64,000 nucleotides of DNA from contig SXXL01000006.1 in assembly GCA_005789565.1 (NCBI GenBank), positions 1 to 64,000 on the forward strand, in the 5' to 3' direction. The DNA comes from Bacteroidota bacterium. GTDB lineage: Bacteria > Bacteroidota > Bacteroidia > Chitinophagales > Chitinophagaceae. The notes under the pieces are model-generated. The model was not told the DNA's origin. It saw only the letters and a program-made list of their open reading frames with translations, and did no database searches. Position 1 is the stretch's first letter, and every line of letters starts with the position of its first letter. This document shows positions 16,874-24,757 of this stretch, piece by piece. Made by a program: the position numbers and the translations under genes.

Positions 16874-16924
16874 TTCGACTCCGAGTCGTCAGCCGACCTT
16901 CGACGAAACGACTGATACATGATT

Positions 16925-16970
16925 AACCGCCTTCTTGATCGGACGCCCGGCTTGAGAAGGCGGTTTTCAT
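16925..16970 (+). terminator. Hairpin between acpP and fabF (possible attenuating terminator)
   Basis: AACCGCCTTCT (16925-16935) and AGAAGGCGGTT (16955-16965) are perfect complements with a 19-base loop, followed by TTCATTT. The T-tract is weak, consistent with partial termination between acpP and fabF. Confidence 0.6.
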
Positions 16971-17001
16971 TTAATCCAAATCTTCTGACTAACTTTCCCC
17001 T

Positions 17002-18258
17002 ATGGAATTGAAACGCGTAGTGGTTACCGGTATCGGTGCCCTCACTCCGATCGGTAACAACCTGGACGATTACTGGAACGCCCTATTGGCCGGTAAATCC
17101 GGTGCGGGTCCCATCACCCAATTCGATGCCAGTAAATTCCGGACCCGTTTTGCCTGCGAGATCAAAAACTTCGACCCCACCCAATTTCTAGATAAGAAAG
17201 AAGCCCGGAAGCTCGATCGTTTCACGCAACTCGCGTTAGTCGTGAGCGACCAGGCCATGGCCGATGCCGGTCTGAACAAAGACAACATCGATCCCGATCG
17301 GGTGGGCGTGGTCTTTGCCAGTGGAATTGGCGGACTCATCACCTTTCAGCATGAGGTGACCGAATTCGCCAAAGGCGATGGTACCCCACGCTTCAACCCT
17401 TTCTTCATTCCCAAGATGATCCTGGACATAGCGGCCGGGCATATTTCCATGCGGCACAATCTGCGCGGACCCAATTTTGCCGTAGTCAGTGCCTGTGCCA
17501 GTAGTACGCACGCCATCATGGATGCTTTCAACTTATTGCGGTTGGGCAAAGCGGATATCATTCTTTCCGGCGGGGCTGAATCGGTGATCAGTGAAGCCGG
17601 GGTTGGCGGGTTCAATGCGATGAAAGCGATGAGTGAACGCAACGATGATCCGCATACGGCCAGCCGTCCCTACGACAAAGACCGCGACGGATTCGTCATG
17701 GGCGAAGCCGCCGGCTGCCTGGTGCTGGAAACACTCGACAGTGCCTTGGCGCGCGGTGCCAAGATCTATTGCGAAGTAGCCGGTGCCGGTGCCACGGCCG
17801 ATGCCTATCACATCACGGCCCCGCACCCGGAAGGGTTGGGCGCCAAGAACGTGATGTTTGCCGCCTTGGCGGAGGCGGGTATGCGTCCCGACGAGATCGA
17901 TTACATTAACACCCACGGCACCTCTACGCCCATTGGTGATGGAGCCGAGGTCAAGGCCATCACCCAGGTATTTGGGGAACACGCGTATCAGCTCAACATC
18001 AGTGCCACGAAATCCATGACCGGTCACTGTTTGGGGGCTGCCGGTGTCATCGAGGCTATTGCCAGTATCCAGGCCGTGATACACGATATCATTCCGCCCA
18101 CCATCAACCACTTCACGGACGATCCTGATCTGGACCCCAAGCTGAATTTCACCTTCAATAAACCCCAGGCTCGTACCGTGCGCGCGGCCCTCAGCAATAC
18201 GTTCGGTTTTGGCGGACACAACGCGTGTGTGATCGTGAAAAAGTATGGCGGATCATAA
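17002..18258 (+). CDS. fabF: 3-oxoacyl-ACP synthase II
   Basis: Condensing enzyme of fatty-acid elongation, cytosolic, 418 residues (usual length about 412). The catalytic triad is visible: Cys165 in VSACASSTHA, His in NTHGTSTP and His in TGHCLGAAG. The C-terminal NTFGFGGHNACVIVKK glycine loop is typical. Its end overlaps the rnc start by 14 bases, implying coupled translation. Confidence 0.97.
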   Translation: MELKRVVVTGIGALTPIGNNLDDYWNALLAGKSGAGPITQFDASKFRTRFACEIKNFDPTQFLDKKEARKLDRFTQLALVVSDQAMADAGLNKDNIDPDRVGVVFASGIGGLITFQHEVTEFAKGDGTPRFNPFFIPKMILDIAAGHISMRHNLRGPNFAVVSACASSTHAIMDAFNLLRLGKADIILSGGAESVISEAGVGGFNAMKAMSERNDDPHTASRPYDKDRDGFVMGEAAGCLVLETLDSALARGAKIYCEVAGAGATADAYHITAPHPEGLGAKNVMFAALAEAGMRPDEIDYINTHGTSTPIGDGAEVKAITQVFGEHAYQLNISATKSMTGHCLGAAGVIEAIASIQAVIHDIIPPTINHFTDDPDLDPKLNFTFNKPQARTVRAALSNTFGFGGHNACVIVKKYGGS

Positions 18259-18964
18259 TTTCCTTCACCGGATATTCGGATCGGCCGAGCAACGGATCTT
18301 CCGAAAGAACTTGCGCAACTTGTTGGGATTTCGTCCCCGTAACTTCTCCGTCTACGAACTGGCGCTGACCCATCGGTCGCTCAAAGAGCCGATCGACCAA
18401 AACAATGAGCGCCTTGAATTTTTAGGGGATGCGATCTTAAGTTCCCTCGTGGCCGAGTACCTGTTCAAACGCTATCCGTACAAGGAAGAAGGATTTTTAA
18501 CGGAGATGCGCAGCAAGATGGTGAACCGACAGCAGCTGAATGATATTGCATTGCGGATGGGACTGAACAAAATCGCCATCTTCAACCGATCTGATGGGGC
18601 CCTTCGCAACAGCCAGATCTTCGGGAATACCCTCGAGGCCCTGGTGGGGGCGATCTATCTCGATCAGGGTTATACGTACACCGACAAATGGGTGCTGCGT
18701 AACCTGATCCAGCCGCATTTATCGATGGACGACCTCGAGTCGATCGACCTCAACCTGAAAAACAAATTATACGGTTGGGTGAACCGACAAGGAAAAACGC
18801 TTGAATTCGTGACCCTGCATGAAAAACTGGAGCGTGGCCGTCGGCTCTTTACCATTGCCGCCGTCATCGATGGCGAACCCATCTCCGAAGGAAAAGGGTA
18901 TAATAAGAAGGATGCTTCCCACATCGCCGCGGAAGCGGCGATACATAAACTCGGGATAGAGTAG
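18245..18964 (+). CDS. rnc: Ribonuclease III
   Basis: Double-strand-specific endoribonuclease for rRNA and mRNA processing, 239 residues. The signature NERLEFLGDAIL lies near residue 55 with the catalytic acidic residues, the second acidic set is in NTLEALVGAIYLD, and a C-terminal dsRNA-binding domain starts near residue 168 (GKGYNKKDASHIAAEAA). The start overlaps fabF by 14 bases. Its TAG stop codon is the first triplet of a heptad element (TAGTTCGGAG). Confidence 0.96.
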   Translation: MADHNFLHRIFGSAEQRIFRKNLRNLLGFRPRNFSVYELALTHRSLKEPIDQNNERLEFLGDAILSSLVAEYLFKRYPYKEEGFLTEMRSKMVNRQQLNDIALRMGLNKIAIFNRSDGALRNSQIFGNTLEALVGAIYLDQGYTYTDKWVLRNLIQPHLSMDDLESIDLNLKNKLYGWVNRQGKTLEFVTLHEKLERGRRLFTIAAVIDGEPISEGKGYNKKDASHIAAEAAIHKLGIE

Positions 18965-19046
18965 TTCGGAGTTCAGCGTTCGGAGTTCAGTGATGAGTTA
19001 TTCGTTTGAAGTCGGACTCCAAACTCCAAACTCCGAACTCCGAACT
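18962..19046. repeat. Heptad hairpin, GTTCGGA dialect, between rnc and a convergent VOC gene
   Basis: The left arm is GTTCGGA-GTTCAGC-GTTCGGA-GTTCAGT from 18965. The right arm, 19013-19046, reads on the minus strand as GTTCGGA-GTTCGGA-GTTTGGA-GTTTGGA. About 25 bases of loop separate them. The leading TAG is the rnc stop. Its position between convergent genes suits a two-way terminator. Confidence 0.8.
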
Positions 19047-19069
19047 GATTCAGCCCTTGGGCTGAATCA
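19046..19069. terminator. 11-bp perfect hairpin overlapping the VOC gene end
   Basis: TGATTCAGCCC and GGGCTGAATCA are perfect complements around TT. The sequence encodes the last residues (IQPKG, stop) of the minus-strand VOC gene and adjoins the heptad element. There is no clear T-tract, so a terminator role is tentative. Confidence 0.4.
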
Positions 19070-19442
19070 AGTCCCAGAGATTCCCATACAAATCCTCAAA
19101 CACCAGTACGTCGCCGAAGGCTTCGTGGGAGCGATCCCGAACGATCCGTATCCCGTTTTCCCTCAGCCGTCGCTCGTCGGATAGGATATCATCGGTATGC
19201 AGGAAGAGAAATACGCGTCCCCCGGTCTGATCCCCCACCCGCGTCAATTGATGTTCGTTGGCCGCTTTGGCCAGCAAAAGCCGACAACTGTTCTCCCCCG
19301 GAGATACGGCCACCCAACGCTTGGTTTCACTCATCACCGTATCCTCGAGCAACGTAAAACCTAACTTCCGTACGTAGAAGTCGATCGCCTCGTCGTAATC
19401 TCGCACCACCAAGGTGAACTGAAACAATTGATGATTCGGCAT
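19050..19442 (-). CDS. VOC/glyoxalase-superfamily protein
   Basis: 130 residues, one vicinal-oxygen-chelate domain made of two beta-alpha-beta-beta-beta modules (LFQFTLVVRDYDEAIDFYV... and VFLFLHTDD...). Candidate metal ligands are His4/Gln region residues at the first strand and the Glu in VFEDLYGNLWDL. The YGNLWDLIQP ending is typical of glyoxalase-like proteins of unassigned substrate. It could be a resistance or hydrolase-type VOC; the sequence does not say. It lies downstream of mce on the same strand, separated by an A/T-rich and heptad repeat. Confidence 0.8.
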   Translation of the reverse strand: MPNHQLFQFTLVVRDYDEAIDFYVRKLGFTLLEDTVMSETKRWVAVSPGENSCRLLLAKAANEHQLTRVGDQTGGRVFLFLHTDDILSDERRLRENGIRIVRDRSHEAFGDVLVFEDLYGNLWDLIQPKG

Positions 19443-19478
19443 AAATGAATGCGCGTTAGAATAGAACTTGGTTAAAAC

Positions 19479-19539
19479 CCAACTAATAACTAAAAACTAA
19501 TAACTATAACTCCGAACTCCGAACGCTGAACTCCGAACT
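19479..19539. repeat. Mixed array: ACTAATA-type units and GTTCGGA-dialect heptads
   Basis: Starts AACTAATAACTAAAAACTAATAACTA, then heptads of the GAACTCC/GAACGCT kind (reverse orientation of GTTCGGA). It ends at the mce stop codon. No opposite arm is evident here. Confidence 0.7.
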
Positions 19540-19936
19540 AGCAGTCTTGACACAATTCAACCAACACCCCCCCGGCCGACTTCGGGTGTATGAAACAAAC
19601 CCATTTACCATCCGCCCCGGGCTTGGGCTCCTCGTTCAGCAACTGAAATCCGGCTGCCTTCTTTTGCTCCATTTCGGCCCGGATATCGGCCACGGCAAAG
19701 GCGATGTGATGCAACCCTTCCCCCCGTTTTTCGATGAACTGGGCTATGACCCCGTCGGGGGTGGTCGATTCCAATAGCTCGATCTTGGTCTCCCCCTGCC
19801 TAAAAAAGGCGGTACGGACCTTTTCGGAGGCTACCTCTTCGGTTTTATAGCAGTTCGTCCCCAACAGCTGTTCGTAGCGGGGGATGGCCTCGGCGAGGGA
19901 CCGGACCGCAATCCCGATGTGTTCCACCTTTTCCAT
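19538..19936 (-). CDS. mce: Methylmalonyl-CoA epimerase
   Basis: 132-residue VOC protein that interconverts (R)- and (S)-methylmalonyl-CoA in propionyl-CoA metabolism. The start MEKVEHIGIAV, with metal ligand His, is typical; IELLES and GEGLHHIAFAV supply further ligands and the C-terminal GVLVELCQ supplies the last Glu. Length matches the family (about 135). A B12-binding mutase subunit is encoded 11 kb away (31287-31700), consistent with a methylmalonyl-CoA route. It is divergent from iscS. Confidence 0.92.
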   Translation of the reverse strand: MEKVEHIGIAVRSLAEAIPRYEQLLGTNCYKTEEVASEKVRTAFFRQGETKIELLESTTPDGVIAQFIEKRGEGLHHIAFAVADIRAEMEQKKAAGFQLLNEEPKPGADGKWVCFIHPKSAGGVLVELCQDC

Positions 19937-20023
19937 GGCAGTCAGCAGATTAAGAAGTGCTTACGCGTAAAGAAATTTCTCATTTCCCCTCGAAATTACC
20001 ATATACGGTACAACCTTTTGCGG

Positions 20024-20031
20024 TAATTTTG
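20024..20031 (+). promoter_or_regulatory. -7 box TAATTTTG of iscS
   Basis: Exact TAnnTTTG match 29 bases before the iscS ATG, in the mce-iscS divergent region. Confidence 0.6.
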
Positions 20032-20060
20032 CGTTCTTCTATCGAACGATAAATCATCTT

Positions 20061-21278
20061 ATGCTGAACCTTCCCGTTTACCTGGATCACAATGCCACCA
20101 CCCCCTGCGACCCGCGCGTGGTAGAGGCCATGATCCCCTTTTTCACCCAAAACTTCGGCAATGCCGCCAGCCGTAACCATCCCTTCGGATGGCAAGCCGA
20201 GGAGGGGGTTGAACAGGCCCGCGAACAAGTCGCCAAACTGATCGGGGCCGATCCCAAAGAGATCATCTTTACCTCCGGCGCCACGGAGGGCGACAACCTC
20301 GGCATCAAGGGGGTTTTCGATATGTACGCTTCCAAAGGCAATCACATCATCACTTGTAACATCGAACACAAAGCCGTACTCGATACGTGCAAACACATCG
20401 AACGCGAAGGCGGGGAGGTGACCTATCTCGACGTGAAGCCGAACGGACTGATCGACCTGCAGGAACTGGAGGCGGCCATCAAGCCCACCACCATTCTGAT
20501 CGCCATCATGTACGCCAATAACGAGATCGGCACCATCATGCCGGTGCGCGAGATCAGCGCTATCGCCCGCAAACACGGCGTGCTGTTCTTCACTGACGGC
20601 GTACAAGCCGTCGGAAAAATTGCGGTCGACGTGAACAAAGACGGTATCGATCTGATGGCCTTCACGGCCCATAAAATGTATGGTCCCAAAGGTGTGGGCG
20701 CCCTCTACGTCCGACGCAAAAATCCCCGCGTCAAAGTCACCGCCCAGATCGACGGCGGCGGACACGAGCGCGGCATGCGCAGCGGCACCCTCAATGTGCC
20801 CGGCATCGTTGGTTTCGGCAAAGCCTGCGAGATCTGCATGCAAGAAATGGAATCCGATACCGCCCGGATCATCAAACTGCGCGATAAACTGGAAAACGCC
20901 CTTTTACAAGTCGATGAATCTTACCTGAACGGCGACAAGGAACAACGCCTGCCCCACGTCACCAATATCTCCTTCAAATACGTAGAGGGAGAGGGACTCC
21001 TGATGGGGTTCAATAAGAACATCGCCCTCTCCTCCGGCTCCGCCTGTACCTCCGCCTCCCTGGAGCCCTCCTATGTGCTCAAGGCGCTGGGACTCGGCGA
21101 TGACCTCGCGCACAGTTCCCTTCGCTTCGGCCTCGGGCGCTACACCACCGAAGAACAGATCGATTTTACCGTCGAACAAGTGACCGGCACGGTCAATAAA
21201 CTCCGGGAGATGAGCCCGCTTTGGGAAATGTTCAAAGAAGGCATCGACCTGAACACCGTTCAGTGGGCCCACCATTGA
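20061..21278 (+). CDS. iscS: Cysteine desulfurase IscS
   Basis: PLP enzyme that releases sulfur from cysteine for Fe-S cluster assembly, 405 residues (E. coli IscS 404). The PLP lysine is K205 in TAHKMYGPKG; the active cysteine is C329 in SSGSACTSASLEPSYVL, with the long loop typical of group I IscS rather than SufS. The N-terminus YLDHNATTP and SGATEGDN are family signatures. It is followed by iscU (29-base gap) and iscA. No iscR precedes it. Confidence 0.97.
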   Translation: MLNLPVYLDHNATTPCDPRVVEAMIPFFTQNFGNAASRNHPFGWQAEEGVEQAREQVAKLIGADPKEIIFTSGATEGDNLGIKGVFDMYASKGNHIITCNIEHKAVLDTCKHIEREGGEVTYLDVKPNGLIDLQELEAAIKPTTILIAIMYANNEIGTIMPVREISAIARKHGVLFFTDGVQAVGKIAVDVNKDGIDLMAFTAHKMYGPKGVGALYVRRKNPRVKVTAQIDGGGHERGMRSGTLNVPGIVGFGKACEICMQEMESDTARIIKLRDKLENALLQVDESYLNGDKEQRLPHVTNISFKYVEGEGLLMGFNKNIALSSGSACTSASLEPSYVLKALGLGDDLAHSSLRFGLGRYTTEEQIDFTVEQVTGTVNKLREMSPLWEMFKEGIDLNTVQWAHH

Positions 21279-21307
21279 TTTTTTAAAAAAAAGTAACTTT
21301 ACTCATT

Positions 21308-21727
21308 ATGGCATACAGCGAAAAAGTAATCGACCACTACCAGAACCCCAAAAACGTGGGTACGTTGGATAAGGCAAAAAATAACGTGGGAACCGGTTTG
21401 GTCGGTGCCCCCGAATGCGGCGACGTCATGCGCCTCCAAATCGAAGTGGATGAAGCCACCGGCATCATCAAAGACGCTAAGTTCAAAACCTTCGGTTGCG
21501 GATCGGCCATCGCCTCCTCCTCCCTCGCCACCGAGTGGCTGAAAGGAAAATCAGTCGATGAAGCCGTGAAGATCGATAACATGACCATCGTGGAGGAACT
21601 CAACCTGCCGCCCGTCAAGATCCACTGCTCCGTGCTGGCCGAAGATGCCATCAAGGCCGCGATCAACGACTACCGGAAGAAGAATGGATTGGAGGAACTG
21701 CAGTTTGATGAGTCCGTAGTCCATTAG
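21308..21727 (+). CDS. iscU: Fe-S cluster scaffold IscU
   Basis: 139-residue scaffold on which IscS-derived sulfur and iron are assembled. The three cluster cysteines are present: APECGD, FGCGSAIASSS and IHCSVLAEDA, with the LPPVK motif (LNLPPVKIHC) recognised by HscA-type chaperones. Length is slightly over E. coli IscU (128) with a C-terminal extension GLEELQFDESVVH. The stop TAG is followed at once by a 9-base repeat array before iscA. Confidence 0.97.
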   Translation: MAYSEKVIDHYQNPKNVGTLDKAKNNVGTGLVGAPECGDVMRLQIEVDEATGIIKDAKFKTFGCGSAIASSSLATEWLKGKSVDEAVKIDNMTIVEELNLPPVKIHCSVLAEDAIKAAINDYRKKNGLEELQFDESVVH

Positions 21728-21738
21728 GCCTACGGCCA

Positions 21739-21777
21739 GTTTGAACAGTTTGAATAGTTTGAAAGTTTTTGAAGTTG
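21739..21777 (+). repeat. 9-base TTTGAANAG array between iscU and iscA
   Basis: Consecutive units AGTTTGAAC-AGTTTGAAT-AGTTTGAAA-GTTTTTGAAG. The same unit occurs inside gltX (minus strand) and near lspA (reverse complement). It is only a few bases from the iscA start. Confidence 0.7.
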
Positions 21778-21779
21778 TT

Positions 21780-22151
21780 ATGAGTGATACGTTAGCGATA
21801 GAGACGAAGCCACAGAATGCCATTTTCGTGAGTGAAAAGGCAGCGGAGAAGGTGCGTCAGTTGATGCAGGAGGCGGGCGTGGCCGATGATCCTTCCTATT
21901 TTCTACGCGTAGGCGTGGTGGGAGGGGGTTGCTCCGGACTCAGCTATAAGATGGATTTTGACAACGAGGTTGGTGCGACCGACCAAACATTCGAAGACAA
22001 CGGCGTCAAGATCGTTACCGACCTCAAGAGCTTTCTGTACCTGGTGAACACCGTTCTGGAGTTCTCCGACGGATTGAACGGGAAAGGCTTTCATTTCGCC
22101 AATCCCAATGCCAGCCGCACCTGTGGTTGTGGCGAAAGCTTTTCCGTGTAA
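21780..22151 (+). CDS. iscA: A-type Fe-S carrier IscA/ErpA
   Basis: 123 residues from the ATG at 21780 (MSDTLAIE); the ORF-track start at 21741 would translate the upstream repeat. The three conserved cysteines are in GGGCSGLSY and the C-terminal TCGCGESF. It transfers clusters to apo-proteins in the cytosol. The N-terminal lead of about 14 residues before FVSEKAAEKV is longer than E. coli IscA. It completes iscS-iscU-iscA; hscA/hscB/fdx are not in this window. Confidence 0.95.
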   Translation: MSDTLAIETKPQNAIFVSEKAAEKVRQLMQEAGVADDPSYFLRVGVVGGGCSGLSYKMDFDNEVGATDQTFEDNGVKIVTDLKSFLYLVNTVLEFSDGLNGKGFHFANPNASRTCGCGESFSV

Positions 22152-22207
22152 TTTTACCGAAACCCCCGGTCGCAATTTTCATCCCGCCCGGGACGTTATC
22201 CTCCTGC

Positions 22208-22930
22208 ATGTGGCCGGTCTGTAAAAAAGAACTCCGACAATTTTTTTCCGGTCTTACCGGCTACCTCGCCATCGCGGTGTTTTTGGTGGTGAACGGACTG
22301 GCCCTCTTTGTCTTCAACGACAACCTCTTCGATTACGGCTATGCCACCCTCGATCCTTTCTTTGCCCTTGCCCCCTGGATCCTGTTATTCCTGATCCCCG
22401 CCATCACCATGCGCAGTTTTGCCGATGAATTTCGCACCGGCACTTATGAGATCTTGCAGGCACAACCCCTCTCTACCTTTCGAATCCTGTTCGGAAAATA
22501 CCTGGCTGCCCTGCTGGTTGTTCTGCTGGCGTTGATCCCCACCTTCCTGTACGCACTTACGATCAATCAACTTGCCGCCGGTCAGGGACTGGATGCCGGT
22601 GCCACCCTCGGCGCCTATTTCGGATTGATCCTGCTGGCCGGCGTATTCGCCACCATCGGTCTCTATTGCAGCAGCCTCACCGCCAACGCGGTCGTGGCCT
22701 TTCTGCTCGCCGCGATCGGATGCGGGCTTATTCATTACGGCGCACAAGCCATCAGCCAACTACCGGCCTTTTCCGGAACCTGGGATTATTTCATCGACAG
22801 GGCCGGGATCGAATTTCATTACCGAAGCATTCGTCGCGGACTCCTCGATAGTCGCGATTTGATCTATTTTATCTCCATCATCTCTGCTTTTCTGTTACTC
22901 ACCCTCCGAAACCTGCAACGCCGCCGATGA
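22208..22930 (+). CDS. gldF: Gliding-motility-associated ABC transporter permease GldF
   Basis: 240 residues from the ATG at 22208, the start giving MWPVCKKELRQFF, the normal N-terminus of this family. There are about six membrane helices. FADEFRTGTYEILQAQPLS is the ABC-2 permease coupling segment. It pairs with GldG, whose start overlaps its stop (ATGA). GldA, the ATPase partner, is not nearby. In flavobacteria GldA/F/G are linked to gliding, although homologues occur in non-gliding Bacteroidota. Confidence 0.92.
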   Translation: MWPVCKKELRQFFSGLTGYLAIAVFLVVNGLALFVFNDNLFDYGYATLDPFFALAPWILLFLIPAITMRSFADEFRTGTYEILQAQPLSTFRILFGKYLAALLVVLLALIPTFLYALTINQLAAGQGLDAGATLGAYFGLILLAGVFATIGLYCSSLTANAVVAFLLAAIGCGLIHYGAQAISQLPAFSGTWDYFIDRAGIEFHYRSIRRGLLDSRDLIYFISIISAFLLLTLRNLQRRR

Positions 22931-24660
22931 TCGATCGCCTGCACCATATTTTCTTGCGACGGGGAGGCGGTTGGATCCTGTTGCCAGTCCTGTTCCTGGT
23001 CAACGCCTTGGCAACGATCGGTTCCTTTCAAATCGACCTCACGGCAGATAAACGCTACACGCTGAGTCCCGCTACCCAACAGCTGGTTCGTTCCCTCACG
23101 GCACCCATTACCATCGACGTCTTTTTGGAAGGGGAATTTCCCGCCGGCTTTCGCAAACTGGCCAATAGCACCCGCGAATTTCTGGAGTTGCTGAAAAAAG
23201 AGAATGGACCGAACATTCAATTTCGTTTTGTCTCCCCCGAAGCATTACAAGAGAATAACCTGCCCTTCTCGGATACGCTCACCAAACTGGGCGCCCTGCC
23301 CATCAACCTGACCGTGCAACAGAAGGCCGGGCAATCCACCAACCTGCTCTATCCCTTTGCTTGGATAAGGAGCGGGGAACGCCAAGAACTGGTGCCCCTG
23401 TTCGGTGGATCCAAAGGACGGATCAGTCAAGAAGAGATCAACGGAGCCGAAACCTTACTCGAGTATCAATTTGCCAGCACCATTCGCAAGTTGAGTACGA
23501 CCGGACGGGCCACCATCGCCTATGAAATGGGACATGGGCAGCCCACCGACCTCCGCGGATACGATCTTGAAAACACACTAAAGGCCGATTATCGCTTTGG
23601 CTTGTTGAATATCCAAGATTCCCTGACGATCCCCGAAGGGATCGATGTGCTGATGATCGTCAAACCCACACAGGCTTTCTCGGAAGACGATAAGATCAAA
23701 CTCGATCAGTTCGTGATGCGCGGCGGAAAACTCCTGCTCTTCCTCGATAATCTCATCGCGGAGCTGGATAGCCTGATGGCAAAACCAACCGGTGAAACCA
23801 TCGCGTATGACCGTAACCTCGAACTCACCGATCTTTTGTTCCGTTATGGATGCCGGATCAATTCTGATCTGGTAATGGATCTTCAATCCGAGTTCATTCC
23901 ACTGGTAGTTGGCGGCTCACCCGAAAACCCACAGTTGGAGTATCTGCGGTGGAATTATTTTCCGCTGCTGACCGGAGCCGGTCCCTTTGCCAAAAGTCTG
24001 GGCTACGTCTCCACCCGTTTCGCCAACTCCATCGACACCATAGAGGTGGCGGGGATCACCAAAACCCCGATTCTGGTTTCTTCCAATCATTCCCGACGGC
24101 TCTCCACTCCGGTCATGATTCGCTTCGATGAGAATCGCAACGCGCCGGAGGATGAGCAATTCCGGTTGTCCAATCTGCCCATCGGCTATTTGCTCGAGGG
24201 AAATTTCACTTCCCTGTTCGCCAACCGCATCAGCCAGACCTGGCGCGACAGCCTGCAGCGGGCCGGTAAACCCTTTCAACCCCGATCCACCACCAACCGC
24301 ATGATCGTAGTGTCGGATGGTGATGTGGTGCTAAATGAAGTCTCATCCCGCACGGGCCCACTTCCGATGGGATGGAATCGATATAATTATTTGGCCTACC
24401 AGGAGGGGCAACCCGGGGGACAATACTTCATCCCCGCCGCCAACCGCGATTTCCTTAAACTCTCCATCGAACAATTGATCGGCGACCCGGCCATCATGGC
24501 CACGCGCAACAAAGAGATCTTCCTCCGTTTACTGGACGCCCAAAAGATCGAAGCCACTCGCGCCCAATGGCAATTGATCAATCTAGCACTACCGCTGATT
24601 GTACTGGTGTTATTCGGCGCAGGGTTGTATGGGTGGAGGCGGAGACGGTATGCGGTATAG
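22927..24660 (+). CDS. gldG: Gliding-motility-associated ABC transporter substrate-binding protein GldG
   Basis: 577 residues, overlapping gldF by four bases. It has an N-terminal membrane segment (residues about 16-36), then a large periplasmic ABC_transp_aux domain with FQIDLTADKRYTLSPAT, the family opening motif, and a C-terminal membrane anchor (LINLALPLIVLVLFGAGLYG) ending RRRRYAV. Its TAG stop is the first triplet of a heptad palindrome (TAGTCCGC). Confidence 0.93.
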   Translation: MIDRLHHIFLRRGGGWILLPVLFLVNALATIGSFQIDLTADKRYTLSPATQQLVRSLTAPITIDVFLEGEFPAGFRKLANSTREFLELLKKENGPNIQFRFVSPEALQENNLPFSDTLTKLGALPINLTVQQKAGQSTNLLYPFAWIRSGERQELVPLFGGSKGRISQEEINGAETLLEYQFASTIRKLSTTGRATIAYEMGHGQPTDLRGYDLENTLKADYRFGLLNIQDSLTIPEGIDVLMIVKPTQAFSEDDKIKLDQFVMRGGKLLLFLDNLIAELDSLMAKPTGETIAYDRNLELTDLLFRYGCRINSDLVMDLQSEFIPLVVGGSPENPQLEYLRWNYFPLLTGAGPFAKSLGYVSTRFANSIDTIEVAGITKTPILVSSNHSRRLSTPVMIRFDENRNAPEDEQFRLSNLPIGYLLEGNFTSLFANRISQTWRDSLQRAGKPFQPRSTTNRMIVVSDGDVVLNEVSSRTGPLPMGWNRYNYLAYQEGQPGGQYFIPAANRDFLKLSIEQLIGDPAIMATRNKEIFLRLLDAQKIEATRAQWQLINLALPLIVLVLFGAGLYGWRRRRYAV

Positions 24661-24757
24661 TCCGCTGTCCTCCGTCGGCCGTCCGCTGTTAGTTTAGTGA
24701 TGAACGCGCTCTATTAACAATAAACTCAAAACAGCGGTCGGCGGACCGCGGACTACT
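24658..24757. repeat. Heptad hairpin, GTCCGCT dialect, between gldG and murF-alr
   Basis: The left arm from TAGTCCGC at 24658 runs GTCCGCT-GTCCTCC-GTCGGCC-GTCCGCT-GTTAGTT. The right arm ends GCGGACTA at 24755 and reads on the minus strand GTCCGCG-GTCCGCC-GACCGCT-GTTTTGA. Both outer TAG triplets are stop codons: gldG on plus, murF-alr on minus. It would form a long stem-loop in either transcript. Confidence 0.85.

Noticed and set aside
24658-24757. CRISPR-like array
   Set aside because: Units are 7 bases with no unique spacers and no cas genes are nearby; the structure is a palindrome of heptads.
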